From: Streptomyces sp. NBC_01788
Lineage (GTDB): Bacteria; Actinomycetota; Actinomycetes; Streptomycetales; Streptomycetaceae
NCBI RefSeq assembly: GCF_035917575.1
Contig: NZ_CP109090.1
Span: 7,688,001 to 7,752,000 of the forward strand
Direction of reading: 5' to 3'
DNA length: 64,000 nucleotides
Shown: in pieces, positions 46,191 through 54,706 of the stretch
Layout of the letters: every line of letters begins with the position of its first letter
Position numbering within the stretch: the first letter of the stretch is position 1
Made by a program: the position numbers and the translations under genes
Notes under the pieces: model-generated
Databases searched by the model: none
What the model saw: the letters and a program-made list of their open reading frames with translations, nothing else
Told to the model about the DNA's origin: nothing

Positions 46191-46397
46191 ATGGGCACGA
46201 TCAGAGTCGGCAGGCGTGACGTGAAGCCCGACACCCCCGGGCACGTCTCCGGACTGCACCAGGGCAACTGGGGCCCGTACGAGCGGCAGACGGGACACCA
46301 CCGGGACGGCACCTCCGACGCCCGGCGGTCCACGGGCATCCACTGGAAGAAGCACGACACGATCATGAAGGCCATGCCGAACATCTCGCCCGGATGA
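46191..46397 (+). CDS. Small hydrophilic protein after hhyL copy B
   Basis: 68-residue peptide rich in Gly, His, Arg and Lys (MGTIRVGRRDVKPDTPGHVS; GIHWKKHDTIMKAMPNISPG). No signal peptide, membrane helix or Cys. The start has GAGGAGCAGACC upstream and is 36 bp after the hhyL copy B stop, so it is very likely in the hhySL operon. Family unrecognised; it could be an assembly or anchoring accessory of the hydrogenase. Confidence 0.6.
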   Translation: MGTIRVGRRDVKPDTPGHVSGLHQGNWGPYERQTGHHRDGTSDARRSTGIHWKKHDTIMKAMPNISPG

Positions 46398-46459
46398 CGG
46401 GGCGCGTCGTGGTTCGGGACCGATGTCAGGAGCGGGTGAGTCGGAAGGGAGGAACGGGG

Positions 46460-46603
46460 ATGACAGCGAAACAGTTGCTGGCGGTGGAGGCCGCCCTGGT
46501 GGGCGGGCTGGTGGTCGCGGTGCTGATCAAGGAGATGCCGGGGCTGCTGCGCGAGATCAGGATCTGGCGGATGTCCGGCCGCGGCTCGGGCCACGCCCAC
46601 TGA
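46460..46603 (+). CDS. Single-pass small membrane protein (47 aa)
   Basis: 47-residue peptide with one membrane helix (LLAVEAALVGGLVVAVLI) and a basic C-terminus ending in His. GGGAGGAACGGGG precedes the ATG at 46460; an upstream ATG at 46394 in the same frame lacks a site and would add 22 basic residues. Similar tiny proteins (DUF6893-like, from memory) occur near hydrogenase genes. It could tether a hydrogenase complex to the membrane; this is inference. Confidence 0.6.
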   Translation: MTAKQLLAVEAALVGGLVVAVLIKEMPGLLREIRIWRMSGRGSGHAH

Positions 46604-46665
46604 GCGCCGGGTCGGTAGGCTGGCCGACCGCGGGCGCACACCGCCTTTCCCCTGCGAGGACCACC

Positions 46666-46884
46666 GTGACGCCCGCGTCGGACGGAGGGAGGCGGGCCGT
46701 GGACCCGGACGACGAGCGCCATTGGTGCGGGATCTTCTACTACGACCGCGACGATGCGCGCGTGGTGGTCCCCAAGCGCTACGGATGGGGCCGCACCCTG
46801 AACTACGGCCGCCCGATGGCCTGGGTCTGGACCTTCGGCGCCCCCGCGGCCGTCGCCGTTCTGACCCACCTCGGCCGGCACTGA
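46666..46884 (+). CDS. Small protein with DUF5808-like core
   Basis: About 72 residues. The core HWCGIFYYDRDDARVVVPKR, followed by GWGRTLNYGRPMAWVW, resembles the short FYYNPxDPR-VPKR domain of DUF5808 proteins, with a C-terminal membrane-like helix (WTFGAPAAVAVLTHLG). The GTG start at 46666 has GAGGA upstream; GTG at 46699 is an alternative. It ends the gene run after hhyL copy B, before a hairpin terminator. Confidence 0.6.
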   Translation: MTPASDGGRRAVDPDDERHWCGIFYYDRDDARVVVPKRYGWGRTLNYGRPMAWVWTFGAPAAVAVLTHLGRH

Positions 46885-46888
46885 AGGA

Positions 46889-46910
46889 GCGGCGGCCCGC
46901 CGGCCGCCGC
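46889..46910. terminator. Hairpin between convergent DUF5808-like and DUF6131 genes
   Basis: GCGGCGGCC/GGCCGCCGC, a perfect 9-bp stem with a 4-base loop, 5 bp after one stop and about 20 bp before the other. Confidence 0.6.
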
Positions 46911-46929
46911 CCCCGTCGTCGCTGATCGG

Positions 46930-47085
46930 TCACCAGTAGTGACGGCGACCCGCGACCGCGTGCCCCAACGACCCGAGGACCCACAGGATCAGGCCGATCA
47001 CGGCCAGGATGATGCCGATGGTCCACAGGATCGAGATGCCGGTGACGAAGCCGACGACGAGCAGGATGACGCCGAGGACGAGCAT
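46930..47085 (-). CDS. DUF6131-like small membrane protein (51 aa)
   Basis: 51-residue hydrophobic protein with two membrane helices (VLGVILLVVGFVTGISILWT; IGIILAVIGLILWVLGSLG) and a C-terminal GRRHYW motif characteristic of DUF6131. GGAGG precedes the ATG. Too short for a length-filtered gene search. Function unknown; it is not clearly connected to the hydrogenase, being on the opposite strand. Confidence 0.8.
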   Translation of the reverse strand: MLVLGVILLVVGFVTGISILWTIGIILAVIGLILWVLGSLGHAVAGRRHYW

Positions 47086-47156
47086 GACCGCCTCCTAGAA
47101 ATGCCTCACCGGGTCGGGTACCCCGAAACGGCGCTGTATTGCACTGCCTTGCGGGC

Positions 47157-47777
47157 TCAGCGGGGCCAGGTGGGCAGCAGCGTCCGCCGGTGCGTGGAGT
47201 TGATCACCCCGGCCGCCGAGGCGTACCAGGCGACCAGCCCCGTCGCGATCCCGAACCAGCCGCCGACCTGGGTGGCGACCTGCGGTGCCGGACCACCCTG
47301 GAACTCGCCGATCGCCAGGAGGACGAAGGTGATGGTCAGCAGTACCAGCACCCCGAGGACGGGGAGACTGGTGCGCAGCGCGGCCACCGCCATGTAGGCG
47401 GTGAAGATGGCCCACAGGAGCAGGAACAGGCCCAGGCCGTTGTGCGCGTCGAAGGCCGCCACCCGCGGCACCAGCCACCAGTACGTCAACCAGAACGCGC
47501 CGAAGGAACCGAACACGGTCGCGCCGAAGGTGTTGCCGCGGCGGAACTCGAACAGCCCCGCGACGAACTGCGCCAGACCGCCGTAGAAGGCGGCGAGCCC
47601 GAGCACCGGGAGGATCGCGCCGGGTTCCTTGAGCAGGTTGGTGTTGAGGATGGACAGCAGGATGGTGGTCATCGCGAACCCCGCCAGGCCCAGCGGGGCC
47701 GGATCCGCGTAGGCGACCGGCCGCGGATCCGCCGGGCGGGCCTGTTCGCGCACGGAGTCGCTGGTGTCGTCAGCCAT
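47157..47777 (-). CDS. Acetate uptake transporter family protein (GPR1/FUN34/YaaH)
   Basis: 206-residue membrane protein with six helices. It begins the family-specific motif with ADPAPLGLAGFAMTTILLS and continues GLAQFVAGLFEFRRGNTFGA and FGSFGAFWLTYWW. Family members carry acetate or succinate. Start at 47777 preferred over 47849, which reads through low-quality sequence; the family opens with a short cytosolic tail like this. Separate transcription unit. Confidence 0.9.
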   Translation of the reverse strand: MADDTSDSVREQARPADPRPVAYADPAPLGLAGFAMTTILLSILNTNLLKEPGAILPVLGLAAFYGGLAQFVAGLFEFRRGNTFGATVFGSFGAFWLTYWWLVPRVAAFDAHNGLGLFLLLWAIFTAYMAVAALRTSLPVLGVLVLLTITFVLLAIGEFQGGPAPQVATQVGGWFGIATGLVAWYASAAGVINSTHRRTLLPTWPR

Positions 47778-48059
47778 GACCGGAATCCCTTCGACCCGAG
47801 GTCGGCAGAACCAGCCAGAACCCGACGAGCGCAGGCACAAGACGTCCACGGGGCCGAGCCCGCGGGCAGCGCCGGCGCTGCCCGAGTCTTCAGCTGTATC
47901 TGTTCACCACACGCGTACCCCTTTGTCCCAGGATCAGTCGGCGGACGGCAGGTGCCGGGGCGCCCGCACTCCTGGCAGAATTCCGGACACCCGCACGACG
48001 AGACGGGCGTCGCGCGGTCGGAACACCGTCACAAGGGTCGGCCCTGGGGGGAACGCACC

Positions 48060-48722
48060 ATGAGTACCGAGATCTACTTCAGCAACAACCACCGCGACCT
48101 GTGTCAGGAGCACGGAACCGGCGCCGGTTTCCAGTTCGAGTTCTACTGCTCACGCTGCTCCGACACCTGGCGTTCCCCCTTCGAGCCCTTCCGGGCGGGC
48201 CAGATGGCGGGCTGGCTGTCGCGTGGGGTGAACGCGGCCTGGTCGGTCATCGGCGGCGGTGCCGCCCAGGGCGTCTCCAACGCGGCCGACGGGCTGGCCG
48301 GCGCGAACTACGGAACCCAGCGGGACGCGGCCTTCACCCGCGCCATCGCCAACGCCCAGGGCCACTTCGACCGTTGCCCCCGCTGCACGGCCTACGTCTG
48401 CGCCCGCTGCTGGAACCCGGGCCTCGGGCTCTGCCTCACCTGCTCCCCGGACACCGCGGCGGAGGCCCAGGCGGCCCAGCAGCGGGGCCTGAACGACATG
48501 GTGGCCCAGCGCGCCTACGACGCCGGTCAGCAGCGCGGCCAGGACTACGACGCCACCACGCCACGTCAGTTGGTCTGCCCGCTGTGCCGCACCGAGACCA
48601 GGGGCGCGGCCTTCTGCCCCTCGTGCGGACACCGCCTCGCCCAGACCGACAACTGCTCCTCCTGCCACCAGGACCTGCCCGACGGCGCGGCCTTCTGCCC
48701 CTCGTGCGGCACCCGCAGGTGA
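48060..48722 (+). CDS. Double zinc-ribbon protein
   Basis: 220-residue Cys-rich protein. An N-terminal FYCSRCSDTWRSPF ribbon is followed by a glycine/alanine-rich helical linker; then come CPRCTAYVCARCWNPG and CLTCSPD, and a C-terminal double zinc ribbon (VCPLCRTETRGAAFCPSCGH, then NCSSCHQDLPDGAAFCPSCG). No enzymatic domain. Such proteins are often adaptors in streptomycete signalling or membrane complexes. A helical segment near residues 55-75 (AGWLSRGVNAAWSVIGGGAA) might associate with the membrane. Confidence 0.85.
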   Translation: MSTEIYFSNNHRDLCQEHGTGAGFQFEFYCSRCSDTWRSPFEPFRAGQMAGWLSRGVNAAWSVIGGGAAQGVSNAADGLAGANYGTQRDAAFTRAIANAQGHFDRCPRCTAYVCARCWNPGLGLCLTCSPDTAAEAQAAQQRGLNDMVAQRAYDAGQQRGQDYDATTPRQLVCPLCRTETRGAAFCPSCGHRLAQTDNCSSCHQDLPDGAAFCPSCGTRR

Positions 48723-48763
48723 TCACCGGACCGCGGCCCCGGGACTGAGCGCACACGGCGATC

Positions 48764-48792
48764 GCGTACCGCACGCACGACATGCGGTACGC
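48764..48792 (+). terminator. Terminator after the zinc-ribbon gene
   Basis: GCGTACCGCA and TGCGGTACGC pair perfectly over 10 bp with a 9-base loop, 42 bp after the stop. Confidence 0.65.
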
Positions 48793-48919
48793 GGTCCGCG
48801 AACGTGCCGCGATCCACGGTGCCGCGGAGTGCCGACCTGGAGGATGATCATCCTTCAACGAGCCCGCCCTTCCAGCCCGGTCGGCCGGGCCACCGCATGC
48901 GAAGGAGCAAGGGCAGCAG

Positions 48920-49900
48920 ATGCCGGAGCAGCACGTTCACAACCCCGACATCGCCTTACGGTCCTTGCGCGGAGAACTGGCCCGCCGCTGCCGGACCGTC
49001 ACCGAGGCCCGCTGGTTCGCCCTCGGAGTCTTCGCGGTGATCCTCGTCAACGCAGGGCTGCTGGGCGTGGAGACGTACTCCGGTCTGGCGACGCAGTGGC
49101 ACCACTGGTTACGGCAGGCCGAACACATCTGCCTGGCCGCCTTCACGGTGGAGATCCTCGTCCGGATGCTGGCCTACGCCGACCGCCCGCGGGAGTTCTG
49201 GAAGGACCCGTGGAACTCCTTCGACCTGGTCGTCGTCCTGTGCGCCTTCGTGCCCGTCGTACGGGAGAACGCCACGGTGCTGCGGCTGCTGCGGCTGGCG
49301 CGCGTGCTGCGCACGGCCCGCTTCCTGCCGCAGGTGCGGATCGTGCTGGTCGCGGTGGTCCGCAGCCTGCCCGGCACCCTGAGCTTCCTCCTGGTCGGCG
49401 CCCTGCTGCTGTATGTGTACGCCATGGTCGGCTGGGTCTTCTTCGGCCGCCACGACCCCGAGCACTACGGCTCCATAGGCCGCGCCGTGCTGACCCTGTT
49501 CCTGCTGATGACCCTGGACGGCATCGGCGACGCGGTGCACAGCGGCCTGGAGGTGTCGCGCTGGAGCCTGATCTACTACGCCTCCTACGTCCTGCTGGCC
49601 TCCTTCGTCCTGGTCAACGTCCTCATCGGCGTGGTGATCACGTCCCTGGAGGAGGCCCGCGAGCTGGAGAGGGACCAGCCCGCCGACACGGCGGACGCCG
49701 GTGGCTCCCCTGACGTCCAGCAGCATCTCGCCGCCCGGATCGCGGCGGCCCGCAGAGCCCTCGACGACCTCGAACGCGACCTCGGGCAGACGGCGCCGCC
49801 ACGTCCCAGGCAGGCGGCCATGGTGGTCCCGGCGGTCGTGGCGCGCGCGGCGCCCGGCTCCGCGAGGGCCCGGCAGCGGGCGTCCCGACGGCGCAGGTGA
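48920..49900 (+). CDS. Voltage-gated ion channel subunit (six-helix, NaV/KV-like)
   Basis: 326-residue channel. S1 (about 33-52), S2 (66-86), S3 (99-113), an Arg-rich S4 (LRLLRLARVLRTARFLPQVR, 121-140), S5 (about 153-175), pore loop and S6 (about 213-238), then a Glu/Arg-rich coiled-coil tail (240-290). The filter region reads TLDGIGDA (198-205), resembling neither the K+ filter TVGYG nor the bacterial sodium filter TLESW, so its ion preference is unclear. Single-domain channels assemble as tetramers. Confidence 0.88.
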   Translation: MPEQHVHNPDIALRSLRGELARRCRTVTEARWFALGVFAVILVNAGLLGVETYSGLATQWHHWLRQAEHICLAAFTVEILVRMLAYADRPREFWKDPWNSFDLVVVLCAFVPVVRENATVLRLLRLARVLRTARFLPQVRIVLVAVVRSLPGTLSFLLVGALLLYVYAMVGWVFFGRHDPEHYGSIGRAVLTLFLLMTLDGIGDAVHSGLEVSRWSLIYYASYVLLASFVLVNVLIGVVITSLEEARELERDQPADTADAGGSPDVQQHLAARIAAARRALDDLERDLGQTAPPRPRQAAMVVPAVVARAAPGSARARQRASRRRR

Positions 49901-50070
49901 GGCGGCCGCGGGGCCGTCGGTGACCGGGCCGGGGAGCGGGTGGGTCTTCTCACAATTCGGGCCGAAACGGGTTCGCAGTGACGGCGGCCACTTCACCAGA
50001 CGCACATTTTGTCTACCTTCACCAAGCAGTTTCCCCCGTTTGCCGACCCATTGCGGAGGCCTGTCCGATC

Positions 50071-50979
50071 ATGTCCCATCCGCGTTCCCTGCCGCATGCG
50101 AAGACCTCGGCGGCCTCGTCCGGGCGCCGGGTCAGCCGCGCCGGTGCCTGCGCCGGCGCCCTCCTGGCCTCGGTGACGACCCTCTTCTCCCTCGGCGCGC
50201 TGCACGCGGCACCCGCGGTCGCCGCGCCCGCCCCGGCGCAGCAGGCCCACGCCGCGGCGGCCGTCCCGGCGGCGCCGCACCCGCAGAGCAAGGCGCGGGT
50301 GACGGCGGCGGTGCTCGACCTCGACGGTGCGAGCAGGAAGCCGCTGCTGTACGGCCAGGACGCCCCGTACGACACCGCCAGCATCATCAAGGTCGACATT
50401 CTCGCGGCGCTGCTGCTTCAGGCCCAGGACGCGGGCCGGCATCTCACCGCCCAGGAGCGCGGCCTGGCCGAGCCGATGATCCGCAAGAGCGACAACACGG
50501 CGGCGAACGCCCTGTGGCGCGAGATCGGCCGGGCGCCGGGTCTGCAGGCCGCCAACAAGCGCCTGGGGCTGGCCTCGACCAAGGGTGGTCCGGGCGGCAG
50601 GTGGGGGCTGACGCGGACGACGGCGAGCGACCAGATCCGCCTTCTGCTGTCCGTGTTCGACAGCGCCGGGGCGTCGGGGACCGGCTCCCCGCTGAACAAG
50701 GAGTCCCGGACCTACATCCGGTCGCTGATGAACCGGGTCGCGAGCGAGCAGGCCTGGGGTGTCTCGGCGGCCTCCGGCGCCGAGTTCGCCTTGAAGAACG
50801 GCTGGCTCCAGCGGACCACCTCCGGTCTCTGGGACGTCAACAGCGTCGGCCGGATCACGGTGGGCGGACACCACTACCTCGTCGCCGTACTGTCCGACGG
50901 CAGCGCGTCGATGAGTGACGGCGTCGCCCTGGTGGAGCGGGCGGCCCGGCAGGCCGTGTCCGCGGCCGCCCGGGCCTGA
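50071..50979 (+). CDS. Secreted serine hydrolase, class A beta-lactamase-like
   Basis: 302-residue protein with a long signal peptide (about 1-50, SRAGACAGALLASVTTLFSL) and a penicillin-recognising fold. Motif SIIK (Ser104, Lys107), SDN (140-142) and a KNG motif (FALKNGW) in place of KTG or KSG are in order. It lacks an obvious omega-loop Glu in class A context, so it may be a DD-peptidase-like or esterase-like relative rather than a resistance enzyme. It lies directly before an FtsW/RodA-type gene, consistent with cell-wall work. Confidence 0.85.
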   Translation: MSHPRSLPHAKTSAASSGRRVSRAGACAGALLASVTTLFSLGALHAAPAVAAPAPAQQAHAAAAVPAAPHPQSKARVTAAVLDLDGASRKPLLYGQDAPYDTASIIKVDILAALLLQAQDAGRHLTAQERGLAEPMIRKSDNTAANALWREIGRAPGLQAANKRLGLASTKGGPGGRWGLTRTTASDQIRLLLSVFDSAGASGTGSPLNKESRTYIRSLMNRVASEQAWGVSAASGAEFALKNGWLQRTTSGLWDVNSVGRITVGGHHYLVAVLSDGSASMSDGVALVERAARQAVSAAARA

Positions 50980-51046
50980 CGGGCACCGGCGCCGGAAACC
51001 CGCGGGTCCCGGCGCCGCACCCCGGCCACCCCACCCTCGGTGGTTA

Positions 51047-51072
51047 GTTGCGTCATTGCGCAACTGTATAGT
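51047..51072 (+). promoter_or_regulatory. Palindrome and -10 upstream of the FtsW/RodA-type gene
   Basis: GTTGCG-TCATTG-CGCAAC (51047-51064) is a perfect 6+6 palindrome directly followed by TATAGT (51067-51072), a good -10 element. The arrangement suggests an MarR-type or similar repressor overlapping the -35 region. The FtsW/RodA-type start is at 51134. Confidence 0.5.
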
Positions 51073-51133
51073 CGTGCCGGGTGTCACCGGGCCGGAGACG
51101 GGAGTCCGGAGCAACGCGACAGGGGGAGCAGCC

Positions 51134-52540
51134 ATGGGCAGTCGAGCCGGATCAGCGAGTCGGGGCGGCGATCAGGTCAGCCGCAACCAGGAGCTGGCGC
51201 TGCTGCTGGGCGCCGTGCTCATCTGCGGATTCGGCCAAGCGGGCAGCTCACTCGCCATGACGGGCAGCCTGCCGCCCGGTCTGGCGTTCCACGTCGCCGT
51301 TCTGGCCCTGCCCCCGCTGCTGTGCCACCTGGCGGTACGGCGGTTCGCCCCGCACGCCGACCCGCTGATCCTGCCCCTGGCCACCCTGCTCACCGGCCTG
51401 GGCATCGTCCTGATCCACCGCCTCGACGTCGCCTACCAGGCCCGGTACAACTCGCCCACGGCGGTCGGCGGGCAGATCATGTGGGTCGGCCTCGCGGTAC
51501 TCGGATTCATCGCGGTCGTGATCGGGCTCAAGGACCATCGCCGGCTCCAGCGCTATCCCTACGTGGCCGTCACCGTGGGCCTGGTGCTGCTGATGGCCCC
51601 GGCCTTCTATCCCGGCGACGTCTACGGCGCCAAGCGGTGGATCTTCCTCGGGCCGCTGTCCTTCCAGCCCGGCGAGTTCGTGAAGATCGTGATCGTGCTC
51701 TTCTTCGCCGGGTACCTGACGCTGCGCAGGGACGCCCTGGCCCTGGCCGGAAGGCGCTTCATGGGCATGTACCTGCCGCGGGGGCGGCAGCTCGGCCCGA
51801 TCGCGGCCGTGTGGGTCATCAGCCTGCTCGTCCTGGTCCTCGAACGGGACCTCGGCACCTCGCTCATCTTCTTCGGCGTCTTCGTGATCATGCTGTACGT
51901 CGCGACCGAGCGGACCAGCTGGGTCGTGTTCGGCGTCGCCATGTTCGCCGTCGGAGCCTTCGTCGTGGGCTCCTTCGAACCGCACGTCCACGGCCGGGTG
52001 GTCGCCTGGCTGCACCCCATGGACATCTACCTCCCCCCGGACCAGCGGCCGGCCGGGCTGATCTCCGACCAGGCGGCCCAGGCACTGTTCGGGTTCGGCT
52101 CCGGCGGGATGCTCGGTTCCGGCATCGGCCAGGGCCACCCCGAGCTCATCGGCTTCGCCGGGCGCAGCGACTTCATCCTCACCACCGTCGGCGAGGAACT
52201 CGGCCTGGCCGGAGTGATGGCCGTGATCCTGCTGTACGCCCTGCTCGTCGAGCGCGGCCTGCGTACCGCGATCACCGTGACCGACCCCTTCGGCAAGCTG
52301 CTGGCCGCCGGTCTGGCGACCACGCTGATGCTCCAGGTGTTCGTCGTCGTCGGTGGTGTCACCGGGCTCATCCCGCTCACCGGAAAGGCCCTGCCGTTCC
52401 TGGCCCAGGGCGGCTCGGCGATGGTCGCCAACTGGCTGCTCGTCGCCCTCCTCCTCAAGGTCAGCGACACCGCCCGCCGCCCCGCGCCGGTCCCGGCGGC
52501 GGACATGGACGCCGCCGAGACCCAGCTGGTCCGCCGCTGA
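51134..52540 (+). CDS. FtsW/RodA/SpoVE-type SEDS glycosyltransferase
   Basis: 468-residue polytopic membrane protein (about ten helices) of the SEDS family, which polymerises lipid II into peptidoglycan glycan. Signature stretches: YPGDVYGAKRWIFLGPLSFQ PGEFVKI (read across the helix boundary), VLERDLGTSLIFFGVF, FGFGSGGMLGSGIGQGHPEL and GLIPLTGKALPFLAQGG (the highly conserved C-terminal block). It is a streptomycete FtsW/RodA paralogue; no penicillin-binding partner is adjacent, although a serine hydrolase precedes it. Confidence 0.93.
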   Translation: MGSRAGSASRGGDQVSRNQELALLLGAVLICGFGQAGSSLAMTGSLPPGLAFHVAVLALPPLLCHLAVRRFAPHADPLILPLATLLTGLGIVLIHRLDVAYQARYNSPTAVGGQIMWVGLAVLGFIAVVIGLKDHRRLQRYPYVAVTVGLVLLMAPAFYPGDVYGAKRWIFLGPLSFQPGEFVKIVIVLFFAGYLTLRRDALALAGRRFMGMYLPRGRQLGPIAAVWVISLLVLVLERDLGTSLIFFGVFVIMLYVATERTSWVVFGVAMFAVGAFVVGSFEPHVHGRVVAWLHPMDIYLPPDQRPAGLISDQAAQALFGFGSGGMLGSGIGQGHPELIGFAGRSDFILTTVGEELGLAGVMAVILLYALLVERGLRTAITVTDPFGKLLAAGLATTLMLQVFVVVGGVTGLIPLTGKALPFLAQGGSAMVANWLLVALLLKVSDTARRPAPVPAADMDAAETQLVRR

Positions 52541-52584
52541 CCCGGTCCCCGGGGCGACCGTGGGTACCGGGTCCTGTCCCTCGT

Positions 52585-52803
52585 TCAGTGTTCGAGGAGC
52601 TTCCTGGCCACGCGAGCCGCCGCCTCGCTCTCGGCCGCCGGCGGCGACAGTTCGCTCAGGGTGTCGAGGTCGGTGTCCTGCTGGAGCTCCGTCTCCCAGG
52701 CGGCGGCGAGGCTCTCCTGATCCTCGCGTGACAGCCCCTGGACATGCTCCCGGTGCTGCGGATCGAGGGCGGTCAGGAATCGCTCGACGGTTTCGATGGG
52801 CAT
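52585..52803 (-). CDS. Small hypothetical protein (72 aa)
   Basis: 72-residue acidic, helical protein (MPIETVERFLTALDPQHREH; ETELQQDTDLDTLSELSPPA) with no signal or membrane segment. A strong AAGGAGAGCGAC ribosome-binding site precedes it. No family recognised; the helix-rich pattern with Leu/Glu repeats could be a small partner-binding protein. Confidence 0.6.
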   Translation of the reverse strand: MPIETVERFLTALDPQHREHVQGLSREDQESLAAAWETELQQDTDLDTLSELSPPAAESEAAARVARKLLEH

Positions 52804-52915
52804 GTCGCTCTCCTTGATCAAGGCGTCCCGGCCAGGCGTGTACGCCGAGGCCGGTACACCGGGTTACTCCCTGCGTCGGACGCCGTCCGCGCCACCGTCC
52901 GGCACCGTGTGACGG

Positions 52916-53452
52916 GTGAGAACAAGCCGCCCCGCACGCCGTGCCTTCCTCGTGGTCCATGTGGTCGCCTCCGCCAGTTGGCTCGGCCTCTCCCTCGGAC
53001 TGCTCGCCCTCGCGATCGCCGCGGTCACCACAGGGTCCGCGGTGACCGTGGAGACCTCCGTCCGCGCCATGAAACTCCTCGCCGACTGGCTCCTGCTCCC
53101 CGTCGCGTTCGCCACCCTGTTCAGCGGTCTCGTGCTGTCCCTGGGTACCCCGTGGGGGCTGGCCCGGCACCGGTGGGTCTACACGAAGTTCTGGCTCACC
53201 CTGGCCACGACCGCCGCCACGGTTCTCGCGCTGCGCCCCGGGCTGACCTCGATGGTCCGGGACGTCGCCGCGGGCGAGCCGCCGGCCGGCTCCCACGGAA
53301 TCCTGATGGGCCCCGCCGTCTCCCTGACCGCGTACGTCTTCATGACGGTGATCTCCGTACTCAAGCCCTGGGGCCTGACCCGCCGCGGCCGGCGGCACCG
53401 CGCCTCCCAGCGTGCGGCCCAGACCGCCGGCCGCCGGAGCGCACCGGTCTGA
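52916..53452 (+). CDS. DUF2269-like integral membrane protein
   Basis: 178-residue protein with four membrane helices (FLVVHVVASASWLGLSLGLL; LLADWLLLPVAFATLFSGLV; VYTKFWLTLATTAATVLALR; ILMGPAVSLTAYVFMTVISV) and a basic C-terminal tail (RRGRRHRASQRAAQTAGRRS). The His and Trp near the first helix (VVHVVASASWLG) are typical of DUF2269. Start GTG at 52916. Function unknown. Confidence 0.75.
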   Translation: MRTSRPARRAFLVVHVVASASWLGLSLGLLALAIAAVTTGSAVTVETSVRAMKLLADWLLLPVAFATLFSGLVLSLGTPWGLARHRWVYTKFWLTLATTAATVLALRPGLTSMVRDVAAGEPPAGSHGILMGPAVSLTAYVFMTVISVLKPWGLTRRGRRHRASQRAAQTAGRRSAPV

Positions 53453-53659
53453 GCCGGTCGCGGAACGGTGGCGGCAACGGCGTCCGGGCCGGCGTGGTCG
53501 TCGTCGTGCTGTTCCTGGCCACGGGGCCCGACACGAGGGACTGGTTCGACAGCCCGCGCCTGTGACGAGCCGCGCGGACCCGCCGGCCGTGCCGGGACCG
53601 TACCGGCGGCGTGCGGCGGGCGCCCGTCCCGTGCCCGCCGCACGCCCGCCGGCCAGGAC

Positions 53660-54577
53660 TCAGCCCCGCCCGTTCCGCTTGTCCAGGACCTTCAGCACCG
53701 CACGCGCCATGGCCTCCTCGCCCTTGGCGTTGGGGTGGGCCGGGGCCGCGGGCGAGGCCGGCTGCAACGGCTCGATCCAGCGGTCCGCCGGGGCCTTGCA
53801 CATGTCGTGGCCGACCGTGGGCCCGTAGGTGTCGACGTACTCCGCGCGGTTCCACGCGGCCACCAGGCGGAGCATCGTGTTCAGCCGTTTCTCGGTGTCC
53901 CGCAGATAGGGGAAGTCCCGCGCGGCGAACGGCACCGAGGGGAAGCAGCCGCTGCCGTCGTCGGGCAGCAGGTCCGGGTAGCCGACGACGAGCACCCGGG
54001 CGTGCGGCGCCCTGGCGTGCACGGCCCGCAGCACGCGGTCCACCTTCGGTGCCGTCCGCGCGATGTCGAACGTCAGCCGGTCGATGCCGGACGAGGCGTA
54101 GTGGCGCCGGCAGGGGTCCGACTCCGGCTGCTGGGAGCCGAGTTGGGCGCAGGTGGCGATGATGGCGCCGAACCCGACGTCGTTGCCGCCGATCTGGACC
54201 GTCACCAGGTCGGTGTCCTTGCGCAGCGCGTCGAGTTGGGCGCCGTTGGATCCCTGCGGCTTCCACATCTCCTCGGTCGTCGCCCCGCCGCAGCTCACGT
54301 CCGTGAACGAGGCGGCCTTCCGGTCCGCCGCGACGAGCGACGGGTAGTTGCTGTCCGAGCGCGCGCAGCGGGCGTCGACCTGCCGCGGGATTCCGGGACC
54401 GGAGGTGTAGGAGTCCCCGAGCGACACGTAGTGCGGGGCACGGCCGGTCCCCGCGCCGGTACCGGCTCCGTGGGCCGAGGCGGGCGCCGTGGAAGCGGCG
54501 GCGAGGGCGCACGCCCCGAGCGCCGCCCCCATCGCGGCCGGCCACCGGCGCCCTCTCGCGCCTTTCTGTCGGGTCAT
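53660..54577 (-). CDS. Secreted GDSL/SGNH hydrolase
   Basis: 305-residue secreted esterase/lipase. Signal peptide (about 1-35, RRWPAAMGAALGACALAAAS), then GDSYTSG (nucleophile Ser), the IGGNDVGFGA block with the oxyanion Asn, and C-terminal His in APAHPNAKGEEAMA. Two Cys pairs (DARCARSD; VSCGGATT; ATCAQLGS; DPCRRHY) suggest disulfides, as in the S. coelicolor SGNH hydrolases. Role: extracellular lipid or acyl-ester hydrolysis. Confidence 0.92.
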   Translation of the reverse strand: MTRQKGARGRRWPAAMGAALGACALAAASTAPASAHGAGTGAGTGRAPHYVSLGDSYTSGPGIPRQVDARCARSDSNYPSLVAADRKAASFTDVSCGGATTEEMWKPQGSNGAQLDALRKDTDLVTVQIGGNDVGFGAIIATCAQLGSQQPESDPCRRHYASSGIDRLTFDIARTAPKVDRVLRAVHARAPHARVLVVGYPDLLPDDGSGCFPSVPFAARDFPYLRDTEKRLNTMLRLVAAWNRAEYVDTYGPTVGHDMCKAPADRWIEPLQPASPAAPAHPNAKGEEAMARAVLKVLDKRNGRG

Positions 54578-54706
54578 CAGTTCCTCCCCCTGTGCCGGGA
54601 CTTCGTGCGCGGTCGGCGGCAGCAGGCCGCCGTCGCACGTTCGACTGGGCTTGTATACCGTTCGGTAAGTCCCCGGGGCCAGAGGTGTGAAGCGGTGACA
54701 GCGAGC

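Noticed and set aside
44580..46355. Long antisense frames across both hhyL copies (also about 16900-18600)
   Set aside because: The low use of G-ending codons keeps the opposite frames free of stops; they lack starts and known domains.
53468..53565. Short hydrophobic reading frame after the DUF2269-like gene
   Set aside because: No ribosome-binding site or plausible start; only a short hydrophobic stretch in GC-rich DNA.
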